In this document: one piece after another, positions 7,115 to 15,915 of the stretch
How the letters are laid out: each line of letters starts with the position of its first letter
Numbering within the stretch: the stretch's first letter is position 1
NCBI RefSeq assembly: GCF_004310295.1
Contig: NZ_SISB01000044.1
Coordinates: forward strand, 1-60,039
Direction: 5' to 3'
DNA length: 60,039 nucleotides
From: Pseudomonas sp. BGI-2
GTDB taxonomy: Bacteria > Pseudomonadota > Gammaproteobacteria > Pseudomonadales > Pseudomonadaceae
Notes under the pieces: generated by a model
Seen by the model: only the letters and a program-made list of their open reading frames with translations
Told to the model about the DNA's origin: nothing
Database searches by the model: none
Position numbers and translations under genes: made by a program

Positions 7115-8510
7115 TGAACTCCTGGCCGAGAATATTCAGACCTACCTGGAGCGCAAAGACTTCGAGGTGACGGTCTGCCACTCGGCTGAAGAGGCGTTGA
7201 AAAAACTGGGTACGTTCACCCCTGATGTAGTGTTGACCGATAACTCGCTGCCGGGCATGAGCGGTCACGACCTGATCCAGAAGCTGCGCATCAGCGCGCC
7301 GGATCTGAAAGTGATCATGATGACCGGCTACGGCAACGTCGAAGACGCCGTGGTGGCGATGAAAGAGGGCGCTTTTCATTACGTCACCAAACCAGTGGCC
7401 TTGCCGGAGCTCAAGCTGCTGCTGGACAAGGCCCTGGCCACTGATCGAATGGAGCGCACGCTGTCGTTTTATCAGGAGCGCGAGGCGCAAAAGTCAGGAG
7501 TACAGGCATTGATCGGCGAATCGGCTCCGATGCAATACCTGAAAAACACCATCGCCCAATTGCTCGACGCCGAGCGACGCATGGCCAATACCGACCTGCC
7601 GCCGGTGCTGGTGGAAGGCGAGACCGGTACCGGCAAGGAATTGGTGGCACGGGCGCTTCACTTCGACGGTCCGCGCAGCAAAGGTCCGTTCATCGAATTC
7701 AACTGCGCGTCGATCCCGTCCAATCTGGTGGAGTCGGAACTGTTCGGCCACGAGAAGGGCGCCTTTACCGACGCCAAGGACCGTCGTGTTGGCCTGGTGG
7801 AAGCGGCTGATGGCGGTACGCTGTTTCTCGACGAAATCGGTGAAATGGATCTGCTGCTGCAAGCCAAGTTGCTGAAGCTGCTGGAAGACCGGACCATCCG
7901 CCGGGTCGGCTCGGTGAAGGAGCGCAAGGTCGATTTGCGGGTGATCAGCGCGACCAACTGCAACCTCGAACAAATGGTGCAACAGGGCAAGTTCCGTCGT
8001 GACCTGTTCTTCCGATTGCGCATTATTTCGATCAAGGTTCCCCGCCTGTATGCCCGTGGCGCAGACATCTTGCTGCTGGCCCGGCACTTCCTGGCAATCC
8101 ACGGCAAACGCTATGGCAAACCGAACCTGCACTTCAGCGATCTGGCTGAAGAATTGCTGCTCAGCTACAGCTGGCCGGGCAACGTGCGTGAGTTGCGCAA
8201 CATGCTTGAGCAAACCGTGCTGCTGGCTCAGAGCGATACGATTGCGGTCCATCAGTTGAACGTGTGCCTGAGCCTGGTGGATGACCCGATCATCCTGCAG
8301 GAAGCACAGCACCACGAGCCGCGTCCGGTGTACAACGGCACCGACTCGATGAACCTGCCGGAAGTCGAGCGCGACATGGTGCGCAAGATGCTCGACAAGA
8401 CCGATTGGAACGTCACCAAGTCTGCACGGCTGCTGGGCCTGAGCCGCGACATGCTGCGTTACCGGATCGAGAAACTCGGCCTGGCACGCCCGGACAAACG
8501 CCAGTGGTGA
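7083..8510 (+). CDS. Sigma-54-dependent NtrC-family response regulator
   Basis: A 475-residue regulator with a receiver domain (phospho-acceptor Asp53 in LTDNSLPG), an AAA+ domain with Walker A GETGTGKE, and a C-terminal Fis-type helix-turn-helix (KSARLLGLSRDMLRYRIEKL). The sigma-54 contact loop reads GAFTDA rather than the usual GAFTGA. The substitution occurs in some family members, but it is notable because a strong sigma-54 promoter lies nearby. The start at 7083 is within kinase B and preceded by GGAGGGG. It is expected to receive phosphate from kinase B and probably kinase A, and to activate the SCO/cytochrome operon. Confidence 0.92.
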   Translation: MEHSILLVEDDELLAENIQTYLERKDFEVTVCHSAEEALKKLGTFTPDVVLTDNSLPGMSGHDLIQKLRISAPDLKVIMMTGYGNVEDAVVAMKEGAFHYVTKPVALPELKLLLDKALATDRMERTLSFYQEREAQKSGVQALIGESAPMQYLKNTIAQLLDAERRMANTDLPPVLVEGETGTGKELVARALHFDGPRSKGPFIEFNCASIPSNLVESELFGHEKGAFTDAKDRRVGLVEAADGGTLFLDEIGEMDLLLQAKLLKLLEDRTIRRVGSVKERKVDLRVISATNCNLEQMVQQGKFRRDLFFRLRIISIKVPRLYARGADILLLARHFLAIHGKRYGKPNLHFSDLAEELLLSYSWPGNVRELRNMLEQTVLLAQSDTIAVHQLNVCLSLVDDPIILQEAQHHEPRPVYNGTDSMNLPEVERDMVRKMLDKTDWNVTKSARLLGLSRDMLRYRIEKLGLARPDKRQW

Positions 8511-8513
8511 GCC

Positions 8514-8900
8514 TTATTGCAACGTTGCCCCCTGACGGCTAAGGCATTCGAGCACGCACCGGGGGTCGAGGACTTCTTCGTTGACGTAGACCCCGCGTTC
8601 CGGATCGTAGGAGCGGATGAATACTCGAACGGAGGCATCCGCGACCGTCGGCAAAACTGAGTCGTAGAACTCATGCTGGCTGGCAATCGGGATGAAATCC
8701 TGAGGGGCCGTCGGGCTGTACGACCGAGGCGGCACCGTGCTCAGGGAGGGCGGCACCGGGTGGGCGAACGGCTGGTCGGCCCCGTAATAGTTGAAGTTGC
8801 TGCTGTAATCGGTGGTGGGTGTCAGCGTGTCGTCGGCCTGGGCGCCGGTGATGGTGGTCAGGCTAAGGGCGAACAGCAGCGTCAAATCAGTTGTTTTCAT
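8514..8900 (-). CDS. Small exported hypothetical protein (128 aa)
   Basis: The ATG at 8900 gives MKTTDLTLLFALSLTTITGA, a clear Sec signal peptide with likely cleavage after AQA. A longer in-frame start at 8945 would bury the signal and is rejected. The mature protein opens with a proline- and serine-rich linker, followed by a compact part containing VRVFIRSYDPERGVYVNEEV and two cysteines near the C-terminus (DPRCVLECL). It converges on the response regulator with a three-base gap. I do not recognise the family. Periplasmic or outer-membrane location is inferred from the signal peptide. Confidence 0.65.
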   Translation of the reverse strand: MKTTDLTLLFALSLTTITGAQADDTLTPTTDYSSNFNYYGADQPFAHPVPPSLSTVPPRSYSPTAPQDFIPIASQHEFYDSVLPTVADASVRVFIRSYDPERGVYVNEEVLDPRCVLECLSRQGATLQ

Positions 8901-9079
8901 GGCAACACCTGCGAAATCGGTTTTCCCGCACTTCCCCAAGGCCATTAACTATAGCTGCCGTACGGGCACGCGTTCGCGATGCCCGGATTACAACATTCCA
9001 ACAAACGCCCGATGGGGTTTCTTAGAGCACTGATCTAGACTCGTGCCGGTCAACAAAGCCCCGAACTCTGGAGTGCGCA

Positions 9080-9886
9080 ATGGAAATGCCGACCAAAGAA
9101 AACGCCATCGCCAGCAACCGCGATGCGTGGAACGACTCCGCCCGACACCACAAAGACACCCCCGATTGGCAAGCCCTGGTGAAGGCGGTCAGTCAGCGCG
9201 ATTTTTGCTGCATCGACGACACACTCCGCGGTGTGCTGGAGCAGGTCGGCGTCGATGGCAAGGACGTGGTGCAACTGGGCTGCAACAACGGGCGGGAAAG
9301 TATCTCGCTGTTTGCGCTGGGGGCTCGCAGCGTGGTGGGCGTCGACCAGTCCGAAGCGTTTCTCGATCAGGCGCGAGAGCTGGCGTCCCGCTCGCCGCAT
9401 GAGCCCGAATTCGTCGAGGCCGACATTCATCACCTGCCGGCTGAACTTCATGAGCGCTTCGACGTGGCGCTGATCACCATTGGCGTATTGAACTGGATGC
9501 CGGACATCGGCGAATTCTTCCGCCATGTCGCCCAGACCCTCAAGCCCGGCGGTGCGCTGGTGGTGTACGAAACCCATCCATTCCTGGAAATGGTCGACCC
9601 CGAAGCTGCCGATCCTTATCGCCTGGACAGCTCTTACTTTCGCAGCGAGCCGTTCGTGCAGGACCAGCCGATTGTTTATGAAGGCAAAGTCGAGCAGCCG
9701 GCCGCTCCGTCCTACTGGTTCGTCCACACCCTGGGCGCAATCGTCACCGGCGCCCTCGAGGCGGGGCTGCAGATCAGCCACTTCAAGGAGTACCCGCATT
9801 CCAACCGCGAGGAACTCTATGACCGTTATGAGAAGCAGACGGCGCAGTTGCCGTTGTGTTTTACGTTGGTGGTTGTGAAGCGCTAA
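9080..9886 (+). CDS. Class I SAM-dependent methyltransferase
   Basis: A 268-residue methyltransferase with the Rossmann-fold motif I as VVQLGCNNGRES (about 63-74), followed by VVGVDQSE, an EADIHHLP segment and the LKPGGALVVYETHP strand. The substrate cannot be told from sequence; the family modifies small molecules, and a C-terminal half with several aromatic residues fits that. It is divergent from the small exported protein at 8514-8900 and is followed directly by a REP array, which probably serves as its transcription end. Confidence 0.85.
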   Translation: MEMPTKENAIASNRDAWNDSARHHKDTPDWQALVKAVSQRDFCCIDDTLRGVLEQVGVDGKDVVQLGCNNGRESISLFALGARSVVGVDQSEAFLDQARELASRSPHEPEFVEADIHHLPAELHERFDVALITIGVLNWMPDIGEFFRHVAQTLKPGGALVVYETHPFLEMVDPEAADPYRLDSSYFRSEPFVQDQPIVYEGKVEQPAAPSYWFVHTLGAIVTGALEAGLQISHFKEYPHSNREELYDRYEKQTAQLPLCFTLVVVKR

Positions 9887-9913
9887 GAAAGGTGTCGCTC
9901 CCACTGACGCCAT

Positions 9914-10400
9914 CGCGAGCAAGCCCGCTCCCACATTTGATCGTCGTCGAACACAAATCCTGTGTGCGCTGGAGATCTACTGTGGGAGCGGGCTTGCTCG
10001 CGAAAGCAATTTTTCAGTCGCATCAATGCTGAATTGTCCACCGTCTTCGCGAGCAAGCCCGCTCCCACATTTGATTGTCGTCGGACACAAATCCCGTGTG
10101 CGCTGGAGATCCCCTGTAGGAGCGAGGCTTGCCCGCGAAAGCAATTTTTCAGTCGCATCAATGCTGAATTGTCCACCGTCTTCGCGAGCAAGCCCGCTCC
10201 CACATTTGATTGTCGTCGGACACAAATCCCGTGTGCGCTGGAGATCCCCTGTAGGAGCGAGGCTTGCCCGCGAAAGCAATTTTTCAGTCGCATCAATGCT
10301 GAATTGTCCACCGTCTTCGCGAGCAAGCCCGCTCCCACATTTGATCGTCGTCGAACACAAATCCTGTGTGCGCTGGAGATCCCCTGTAGGAGCCTTGCCC
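9914..10400. repeat. Tandem array of a 135-bp REP-containing unit
   Basis: A unit beginning GCGAGCAAGCCCGCTCCCAC starts at 9915, 10049, 10184 and 10319, with spacings of 134, 135 and 135 bases. Each unit holds a REP core, a spacer with TTGATTGTCGTCGGACACAA, the inverse REP core (TAGGAGCGAGGCTTGCCCGC) and a second spacer ending in GAATTGTCCACCGTCTTC. The central units are nearly identical; the outer ones differ by scattered changes. This is a REPIN-type doublet amplified in tandem. It occupies the whole gap 9887-10433, where there is no gene. Confidence 0.9.
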
Positions 10401-10433
10401 GCGAAGGCCGCAACTCGGTCTCTCTATCAGAAA

Positions 10434-11126
10434 TCAGGCGTTTGCCGCCGCCGTCACCACCGGCCGTCCCGGTTTGCGCAGCGGGTCCAGGCGCGAGCCT
10501 GTGTAGCGGGTTTCGCGGTGAAAGCGCCAGCGGCCGAACAGGCCGTAGACGTGGGTGACGCGACCCTGTTCGTGATAGCCCATGCGGATGTGCAGCTTCA
10601 ACGCCGGGATGTTGTGGGTTTCGCAGACGTCCACTACCTTGTGGCAGCCTTGGGCGCGCATCGTGTCCCAGAGGGCGACCTGGACATCCACCGACAGGCT
10701 GGTGCCGAAATAGGCGCGGATCATTTCGCCGCCGAACTCGAAGAACTCTCCGGGTTTGACCGGGAACCAGCAGCCGTAATAGTGGCGGTCGTGGTAATCG
10801 CGCACGCTGCCCCAAATAAACCCGATAGCGTGGCCGTCATCGTCAACGTACATGTGCCCGGTGTGGCCTTCGGTCGCGAGTTCGGCCATGGTTTCGACCC
10901 GGTCGCCAAAATGCTTGGCGAAAGCGATGGCGTTTTCCGGGGTAATGGTCACCTGGCGCACACCCGAATAGGGACGCAGTTTGTGCGGCGGTACCGGGCT
11001 TATCAGGTCGCGTTCCATCCATAAAAGCTCCCAGTGGAAGAACACGTAGCGTTTCCACAGCGTGTTGAACGTGCGGCTCAGGCCCTTTTGTTTTATGCGT
11101 TCGCGAAGCTTTTTGATGATGCTCAT
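10434..11126 (-). CDS. GNAT-like acyltransferase, EPS cluster (paralogue 2)
   Basis: A 230-residue protein with GNAT character in its C-terminal half: a FIWG beta strand near the middle, then CETHNIPALKLHIRMGY, which matches the N-A-x-x-L-h-x-k-x-GF acetyl-CoA fold region. The N-terminal part (KKLRERIKQKGLSRTFNTLW) is basic and probably faces the membrane or a carrier. It is a clear paralogue of the gene at 13220-13909. AAGGAG lies upstream of the start. Position at the 3' end of the exopolysaccharide cluster suggests acylation of a sugar or precursor; the substrate is unknown. Confidence 0.65.
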   Translation of the reverse strand: MSIIKKLRERIKQKGLSRTFNTLWKRYVFFHWELLWMERDLISPVPPHKLRPYSGVRQVTITPENAIAFAKHFGDRVETMAELATEGHTGHMYVDDDGHAIGFIWGSVRDYHDRHYYGCWFPVKPGEFFEFGGEMIRAYFGTSLSVDVQVALWDTMRAQGCHKVVDVCETHNIPALKLHIRMGYHEQGRVTHVYGLFGRWRFHRETRYTGSRLDPLRKPGRPVVTAAANA

Positions 11127-11261
11127 GACGCTCTCCTTAGCCTAAGCCACGGTGTGGGTGGAAACGTTTTTTTGATGGGTATAGATCAAGGTTGCTGGTT
11201 CAAAGCGCCGGCTTTGAATATGTTGCAACCTATGTAACTCATTCGAGCGCTGCTTCACCTG

Positions 11262-12026
11262 TCACCAAATGGGTGTTCGCCCATAGGAAACCCGTGGAAC
11301 ACCTTGAAGACGCCGCTCTAGCACAAGGGTCAGCGACTCTTCTGAATGCAAATAGGCATCGCCGAAATCAGCCCCCAGCTGAGTCGGATGGGCCATGATT
11401 TCCAGCACACCGTCGGTCGGCATGGCGTCGTTACGCAGGTCCACCGGGGTGCACACATAATCCGCGGTCACACCGGCCAGACTCTGCAAACGAATATTGA
11501 GCATCGTCTTGAATACGCGCTTTGGCAGGCTCAGGTTTTGCCCCAGATTGCGCGCAAGGCGCACGGCCACACCTTGGTTCGCGGCGAAGCGGGCGACGAT
11601 TTCACCGATAGGCCAAATGTTGTGAACGTGCTGATGGGAATCGATGTGGCTGGGCCGTACGCCGTTGTCCACGCAGCGTTGCCATTGGGCCTTGAGTTCC
11701 TCCAGCACCGCGTCGCGGTCCCGGCGGCTAAGCCAGAAGCGGTGGCGGGGCAGGTTGAGATCGAATACCCCGTTGCGGTCGCAGAAGTTCGATCGACCCA
11801 GAATCGACTGACTCAAGGGGCGCCCGTAGGTGAGGTTGAAATGCAGGCCGATCCGGTCCTTGAGTAACGGGTGCTGGGCCATGACGCACGCCGCTTCGAA
11901 GGCCGGCATATTGGCCATGGCCGTGGCGGAACTGATCACCCCCGCCTGGAACGCACCGAGGATCACCGCGTTTTCGCACGGGCTGAGACCGAAATCGTCA
12001 GCGTTGACTATGACTTGGCGAGGCAT
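11262..12026 (-). CDS. ChbG/YdjC-type carbohydrate deacetylase
   Basis: A 254-residue protein opening with VIVNADDFGLS (residues 6-14), the metal-binding signature of the YdjC/ChbG family, with SHIDSHQHVHN further on supplying the histidine ligands. The family removes acetyl groups from N-acetylated oligosaccharides such as chitobiose. The start at 12026 has GGGAGAG upstream, and an in-frame extension to 12116 lies inside the upstream gene and is rejected. It overlaps the GNAT gene before it by 29 bases, so the two are translationally linked. A role in deacetylating a lipid-linked repeat unit or trimming an intermediate is inferred. Confidence 0.85.
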   Translation of the reverse strand: MPRQVIVNADDFGLSPCENAVILGAFQAGVISSATAMANMPAFEAACVMAQHPLLKDRIGLHFNLTYGRPLSQSILGRSNFCDRNGVFDLNLPRHRFWLSRRDRDAVLEELKAQWQRCVDNGVRPSHIDSHQHVHNIWPIGEIVARFAANQGVAVRLARNLGQNLSLPKRVFKTMLNIRLQSLAGVTADYVCTPVDLRNDAMPTDGVLEIMAHPTQLGADFGDAYLHSEESLTLVLERRLQGVPRVSYGRTPIW

Positions 12027-13215
12027 GTTCGCTCTCCCTGTTGTTGTCGGTTGGCGGCGCCGCTTTAACCACCGCGGCGACGGGGGCCGGTGCGGCGGCA
12101 ACGGCCGCTGCTGCACGTTTGGCTCGCCGTTTCTGCAGCACGGGTTTGAGCCACTGCCAAAGTCTCAGGGCCAGGCCCAACGCAAGGCCGCTGGGGCGCC
12201 AGGAATAGAAACTCCAGCGCCAGTGTTCCAGTTGCCCGGTCATGCGTTCGTGCAGTTGATGGTTGGAGTTTTCCAGGCTCACCCGCGAGGCATCGATCCA
12301 GCGCCAGTGTTCGTCCAGCCCCCAGCGAATCCATTCATCGAGCAGCACCCGACCGCTGCCCAGATCGGCGTATTGCGGCAGGAACGCCAGGTTGTAATCG
12401 TACAGTCGACCCTGCTCCAGCAATCCGAGACGGTAGCTGATGCAGCACCCGTCCAGCTCCAACACCACGACCCGCACCAGCCCCTGTTCGGCGAGGGCGG
12501 TGAAGGCACGGTCCATCCATTGTCGGTGGCGTTCGTCGGCGAAAATCCCGACGCCTTCATCACCTTTCCAACTGACCGCTTCGACTTCACTGATGGCCTG
12601 CAACAACGGGCCCATGGTCGACGCGTCGGGCGTGATCCGCCGAACCTGGGCGCCACACGCCGCGATGCGTTTGCGTGCGCGGCGCAGTTTGTAGCGCGGG
12701 TCGCCAGAGACTTCCTGGTGGTCCGCGTCGCTGATCACATGCACCGGCACTCGACAGCTGAGGCGTCGTTCACCGGTCGAACTGTGGGTCATCCACTCGG
12801 TCAGTGCGCTTTCTTCGCCAACAGGTTCCGACAACTCGTTGAGTTGCAGCAGGGCATGGGGCAGCTGTCGACGGATCTCGATCAGTGCCTTGCGGATATT
12901 CTCCGAGTCCGTTTTTGCGAGGAGCGCGAGGCGGTCGGCGAGGGGATAGCCCAGGTGATGCAGCACGCGAAACGGCAGCCTGCCGAAACGTTCGACGCAG
13001 GCCACCAACGGCAGGCACAAGACCAGTTCCTTGCCATGCCAGCCGAGCAACACGTGCAAGCGTTGCCCGGTTGTCAGTGTCTGTTCGGACGCGCGCATCC
13101 AGGCCAGGGTGTTGAACGGCGTGTGGTCCGTCACTCGCAGACGCAACGCTTCATAAGCCGTTGCCGGGAAGTCAGCGGCGCACAGTGAAGTGCGCCATTC
13201 GAATCGTGCTGCCAT
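11998..13215 (-). CDS. GNAT acyltransferase of the CelD/BioF2-like type
   Basis: A 405-residue protein resembling the Acetyltransf_6 family found in cellulose and exopolysaccharide loci. It has the DPRYKLRRARKRI basic segment near 190, a VVVLELDGCCISYRLGL strand and the helix PQYADLGSGRVLLDEWIRWG typical of these GNAT proteins. After about residue 355 comes an alanine-rich, basic, low-complexity tail (KRRAKRAAAAVAAAPAPVAA) that is probably disordered. It starts five bases after the stop of the preceding GNAT gene and overlaps the ChbG-like gene. It probably transfers an acyl group to sugar amines or hydroxyls at the inner membrane. Confidence 0.8.
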   Translation of the reverse strand: MAARFEWRTSLCAADFPATAYEALRLRVTDHTPFNTLAWMRASEQTLTTGQRLHVLLGWHGKELVLCLPLVACVERFGRLPFRVLHHLGYPLADRLALLAKTDSENIRKALIEIRRQLPHALLQLNELSEPVGEESALTEWMTHSSTGERRLSCRVPVHVISDADHQEVSGDPRYKLRRARKRIAACGAQVRRITPDASTMGPLLQAISEVEAVSWKGDEGVGIFADERHRQWMDRAFTALAEQGLVRVVVLELDGCCISYRLGLLEQGRLYDYNLAFLPQYADLGSGRVLLDEWIRWGLDEHWRWIDASRVSLENSNHQLHERMTGQLEHWRWSFYSWRPSGLALGLALRLWQWLKPVLQKRRAKRAAAAVAAAPAPVAAVVKAAPPTDNNRESEHASPSHSQR

Positions 13216-13219
13216 AGGG

Positions 13220-13909
13220 TCAGGTCACCGCTGCCGGGGCAGGTTCACGCGCCGGTTTGCGCAAGGCATCCAGGCGTGAGCCGCTGTAATGGGTTTCGCG
13301 GAAGAAGCGCCAGCGGCCAAACAGCTCGTAGACGTTCATGATCCGCCCTTGTTCCTGATACCCCATGCGGATGTGCAGCTTGAGGGCCGGGACATTGTGG
13401 AACTCGCAGACATCCACCACTGTGTTGCAGCCTTTTGCCTGCATGGCCTTCCAAAGGTTCAACTGAAGGTCCAGCGACAACAGCGTGCCCCAGTAGGCGC
13501 GGATCTGCTCGCCGCCAAATTCAAAGAACTCGCCTTCCTTCACCGGGAACCAGCAGCGGTAGTAATGACGGTCGTGATAGTTGCGCGCGCAGCCCCAGAT
13601 GAAGGCCACGGTATCGCCGTTTTCATCCAGGTACATGTGCCCGGTATGACCCTCGCGGGCCAGTTCGGCCATGGTTTCCACGCGATCGCCAAAGTGACGG
13701 GTGAACGCCACCGCGTTTTGCTCGGTGATGGTCTCCAGGCGCAGCGGCGGGTAGGGCCGCAGTTTATTCGGCGGAACCGGGGTGACCAGGTCGCGCTCCA
13801 TCCATAACAGTTCTTCGAGGGAAAATACGTAGTGCTTCCAGATTTTTCTGAGGGTGGCGCGCAAGCCTTTTTGTTTGATGTGGCGGCTGAGTTTCTGCAA
13901 AACGCTCAT
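13220..13909 (-). CDS. GNAT-like acyltransferase, EPS cluster (paralogue 1)
   Basis: A 229-residue paralogue of the product of 10434-11126, sharing the opening KQKGLRATLRKIWKHYVF pattern, LLWMERDLVTPVPP, GHTGHMYLDENGD, YHDRHYYRCWFPVKEGEFFEFGG and the GNAT-like NVPALKLHIRMGYQEQGR. The start at 13909 has AGGAG seven bases upstream; the longer frame to 13999 is rejected. It lies between the exported glycosidase-like gene and the CelD-like GNAT gene. The substrate is unknown. Confidence 0.65.
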   Translation of the reverse strand: MSVLQKLSRHIKQKGLRATLRKIWKHYVFSLEELLWMERDLVTPVPPNKLRPYPPLRLETITEQNAVAFTRHFGDRVETMAELAREGHTGHMYLDENGDTVAFIWGCARNYHDRHYYRCWFPVKEGEFFEFGGEQIRAYWGTLLSLDLQLNLWKAMQAKGCNTVVDVCEFHNVPALKLHIRMGYQEQGRIMNVYELFGRWRFFRETHYSGSRLDALRKPAREPAPAAVT

Positions 13910-13995
13910 GGTATTGACTCCTGACGGCACGGGCCGTAAGTGGAGTAATGCGAGGCCCGGCCAATGACCGGCGTCGCTATTCAATTCGTGGCAAT

Positions 13996-15915
13996 TCATG
14001 AGGTGCTCCAGCTAAGGGTAAACAGGGTCCGTCCTGGCAGCTCGAAGCTGACGCGACCGTCCTGGCAATTGAACGGCGCGTCGCGGGCACGGTTGTCGGC
14101 ACCGAAATAGCGCAATGAACCGTTGGCCAGCGGGCACTGCGCCCCGGTCAGGGCCACACGCTGCAAGCGCGTCCCTTTGTTGACTCCCAGCAAGCTGCGT
14201 TTGAGGTCTTCGGCCATGGCCAGCACGTCGACCTCGAAAGCGTCATTCTCCAGGCTCATCACGTCGCGCAGCCAATGCTCGCGGATGAACTGCTGGGCCA
14301 TGCCCACGGGCTTGAGTTCGAAGGAATTCTCGCCGAGCACGCGCAACATGCCTTTGGGGTAGTTCGGTTCGTCGGCGGCCTGGAACCAGCCCAGCATCTC
14401 CAGCAAGCCGTCCTGGGACGAGTTGATAACGACCGAAGCCCACCACAACGACGCGAAGTCGGTTTCCTGATCGTAAGGGCTGAGGCTGGAACCGCTGGAC
14501 ATGTTGGTCTGGTCCAGCAGCAAGGCTTTGCGCGGCCGACCTTGGGCGTCGAGGCCGACCAGTTCGGCGGCGCGGCGCACGCTGTCACGGTAGACCCGTG
14601 TCGCCAGCAGGTCGCGAATCATCCATTCGTGCCAGGCCAGGGCATCGATGTTGTCGCCGGATTCGGCCAGCAAACGCTTGGCCCAATCGATGCCGCGCTT
14701 GTCGGCGGCGTTGTCGGCAAACGGGCCGTTGACCAGCCGTGAACTGGCGGGCATGGCAATGCGCACGCCGGCCTTGGCGTTGGCGGGATTGCTGCGCACC
14801 TGCCGGGCCATGCTGTTGAAGATGCTTTGGTAGCTGGCGTAGTCCGGGTAGTTAAGGTTCGGCTCGTCGGCAAAACCGATGTAGTGCGTGCCTTTGCCAC
14901 CCAGAGCCCGAGTGGTCGCGAGCCAGGCGTCGAGCCCGGCGTTGCTCATGGTGTCGGCGCGCAGGTCAGCCTGACGCTGGCTCCCGGCCAATAACGTGAT
15001 GTCTTGGGTAATGCCGAAGCGGTCCTGATACAACTTGCGGAAAGCGTCTTCGTAGTGCGGATTCTTCGCCGTGATGTCGACGAAACTGTAATAAGTCCCC
15101 GCCTGTGGCTTGAGTGCATCGAGCACTGCATAACTCGATTCCGGCACCTTGACGTAGGGCAGGGCGATGCCGAGATTCGGGGTCGGCCCCAGCTCTTTGT
15201 TGTGCAACGTCAACCGGACTTGGCCATCGTCCTCGCGCAGGGGCTTGAGCTGCTGCGGGTTCTGGGCGAAGAGGTTGGCGGTGCCGTCGAGCCAGAACGC
15301 CACTTTGCCGCTGCCTTGCAGGCGCAGGCGCCAGACCTGTGGCTCGGTGGCGACGGGCAACTCGACCTTATCGAATTGCCAATAGCCGCGATACGGTTTC
15401 AGCGCCAGCGCTACTTGTTTGCCGTCGCCCACGCGCTGCGCTTGCAGGGCGCTGACGCCACCGTGGAATTTGCCGGCCAGCACCGCGTGTTCACCCGGCG
15501 CCACCTTGAAGTACAGTTCATCGCCATTGCGGGTTTCGGCGCTGAAATGCACCTTGGCCGGGGCGAAGAGCGCCACCGTGCTGTCGTCGTGATCCACCTT
15601 GTAACGACGGAAGCTGTAGCCCGGAATTTCCAGTTGATAGCTGGAGGCACTCGGCGCCAGCGGCCAGCTCTGACTGCCGCGCGATTCACTGGCAGCGATC
15701 AGGCGCTCGCCCTGAAGTTTGCCTTGGCCATCGAGCAGGTACAGGCGTTCTTCGTTGGCGTCCGCCTGCCACGCCGGTGCCCAGCGAATGGTCAAGGTGT
15801 CGGGGCGATCCGGTTGCAGGTACAGGCTGCCGTCGCGAATGTCGGCCCAACGCATGGGCGCCGCCTGAGCGCTCAGCGAGAGTCCCAGACTCAACAGCAG
15901 GGCCAGGCGTTTCAT
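13996..15915 (-). CDS. Exported glycoside-hydrolase-like protein of the EPS cluster
   Basis: A 639-residue protein with a signal peptide (MKRLALLLSLGLSLSAQAA). The N-terminal 250 residues are rich in beta strands. The central part looks like a (beta/alpha)8 glycosidase: ATTRALGGKGTHYIGFADEP has an acidic residue at the end of a strand, followed by IDALAWHEWMIRDLL and ALLLDQTNMSSGSS. A beta-rich C-terminal domain follows. This layout resembles clan A hydrolases such as the PslG-type endoglycosidases encoded in other Pseudomonas exopolysaccharide loci, but I cannot assign a family or confirm both catalytic acids. It overlaps the flippase gene by four bases (ATGA). A periplasmic chain-trimming role is inferred. 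Confidence 0.6.
   Translation of the reverse strand: MKRLALLLSLGLSLSAQAAPMRWADIRDGSLYLQPDRPDTLTIRWAPAWQADANEERLYLLDGQGKLQGERLIAASESRGSQSWPLAPSASSYQLEIPGYSFRRYKVDHDDSTVALFAPAKVHFSAETRNGDELYFKVAPGEHAVLAGKFHGGVSALQAQRVGDGKQVALALKPYRGYWQFDKVELPVATEPQVWRLRLQGSGKVAFWLDGTANLFAQNPQQLKPLREDDGQVRLTLHNKELGPTPNLGIALPYVKVPESSYAVLDALKPQAGTYYSFVDITAKNPHYEDAFRKLYQDRFGITQDITLLAGSQRQADLRADTMSNAGLDAWLATTRALGGKGTHYIGFADEPNLNYPDYASYQSIFNSMARQVRSNPANAKAGVRIAMPASSRLVNGPFADNAADKRGIDWAKRLLAESGDNIDALAWHEWMIRDLLATRVYRDSVRRAAELVGLDAQGRPRKALLLDQTNMSSGSSLSPYDQETDFASLWWASVVINSSQDGLLEMLGWFQAADEPNYPKGMLRVLGENSFELKPVGMAQQFIREHWLRDVMSLENDAFEVDVLAMAEDLKRSLLGVNKGTRLQRVALTGAQCPLANGSLRYFGADNRARDAPFNCQDGRVSFELPGRTLFTLSWSTS

Noticed and set aside
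9914..10400. CRISPR-like regular spacing
   Set aside because: The 135-bp period is a whole REP doublet, the intervening sequences are nearly identical rather than unique spacers, and no cas gene is present.
9883..11024. Long frames spanning the REP array on both strands
   Set aside because: The repeated peptide units simply follow the 135-bp DNA repeat and the frames run antisense into the GNAT gene; no protein evidence.
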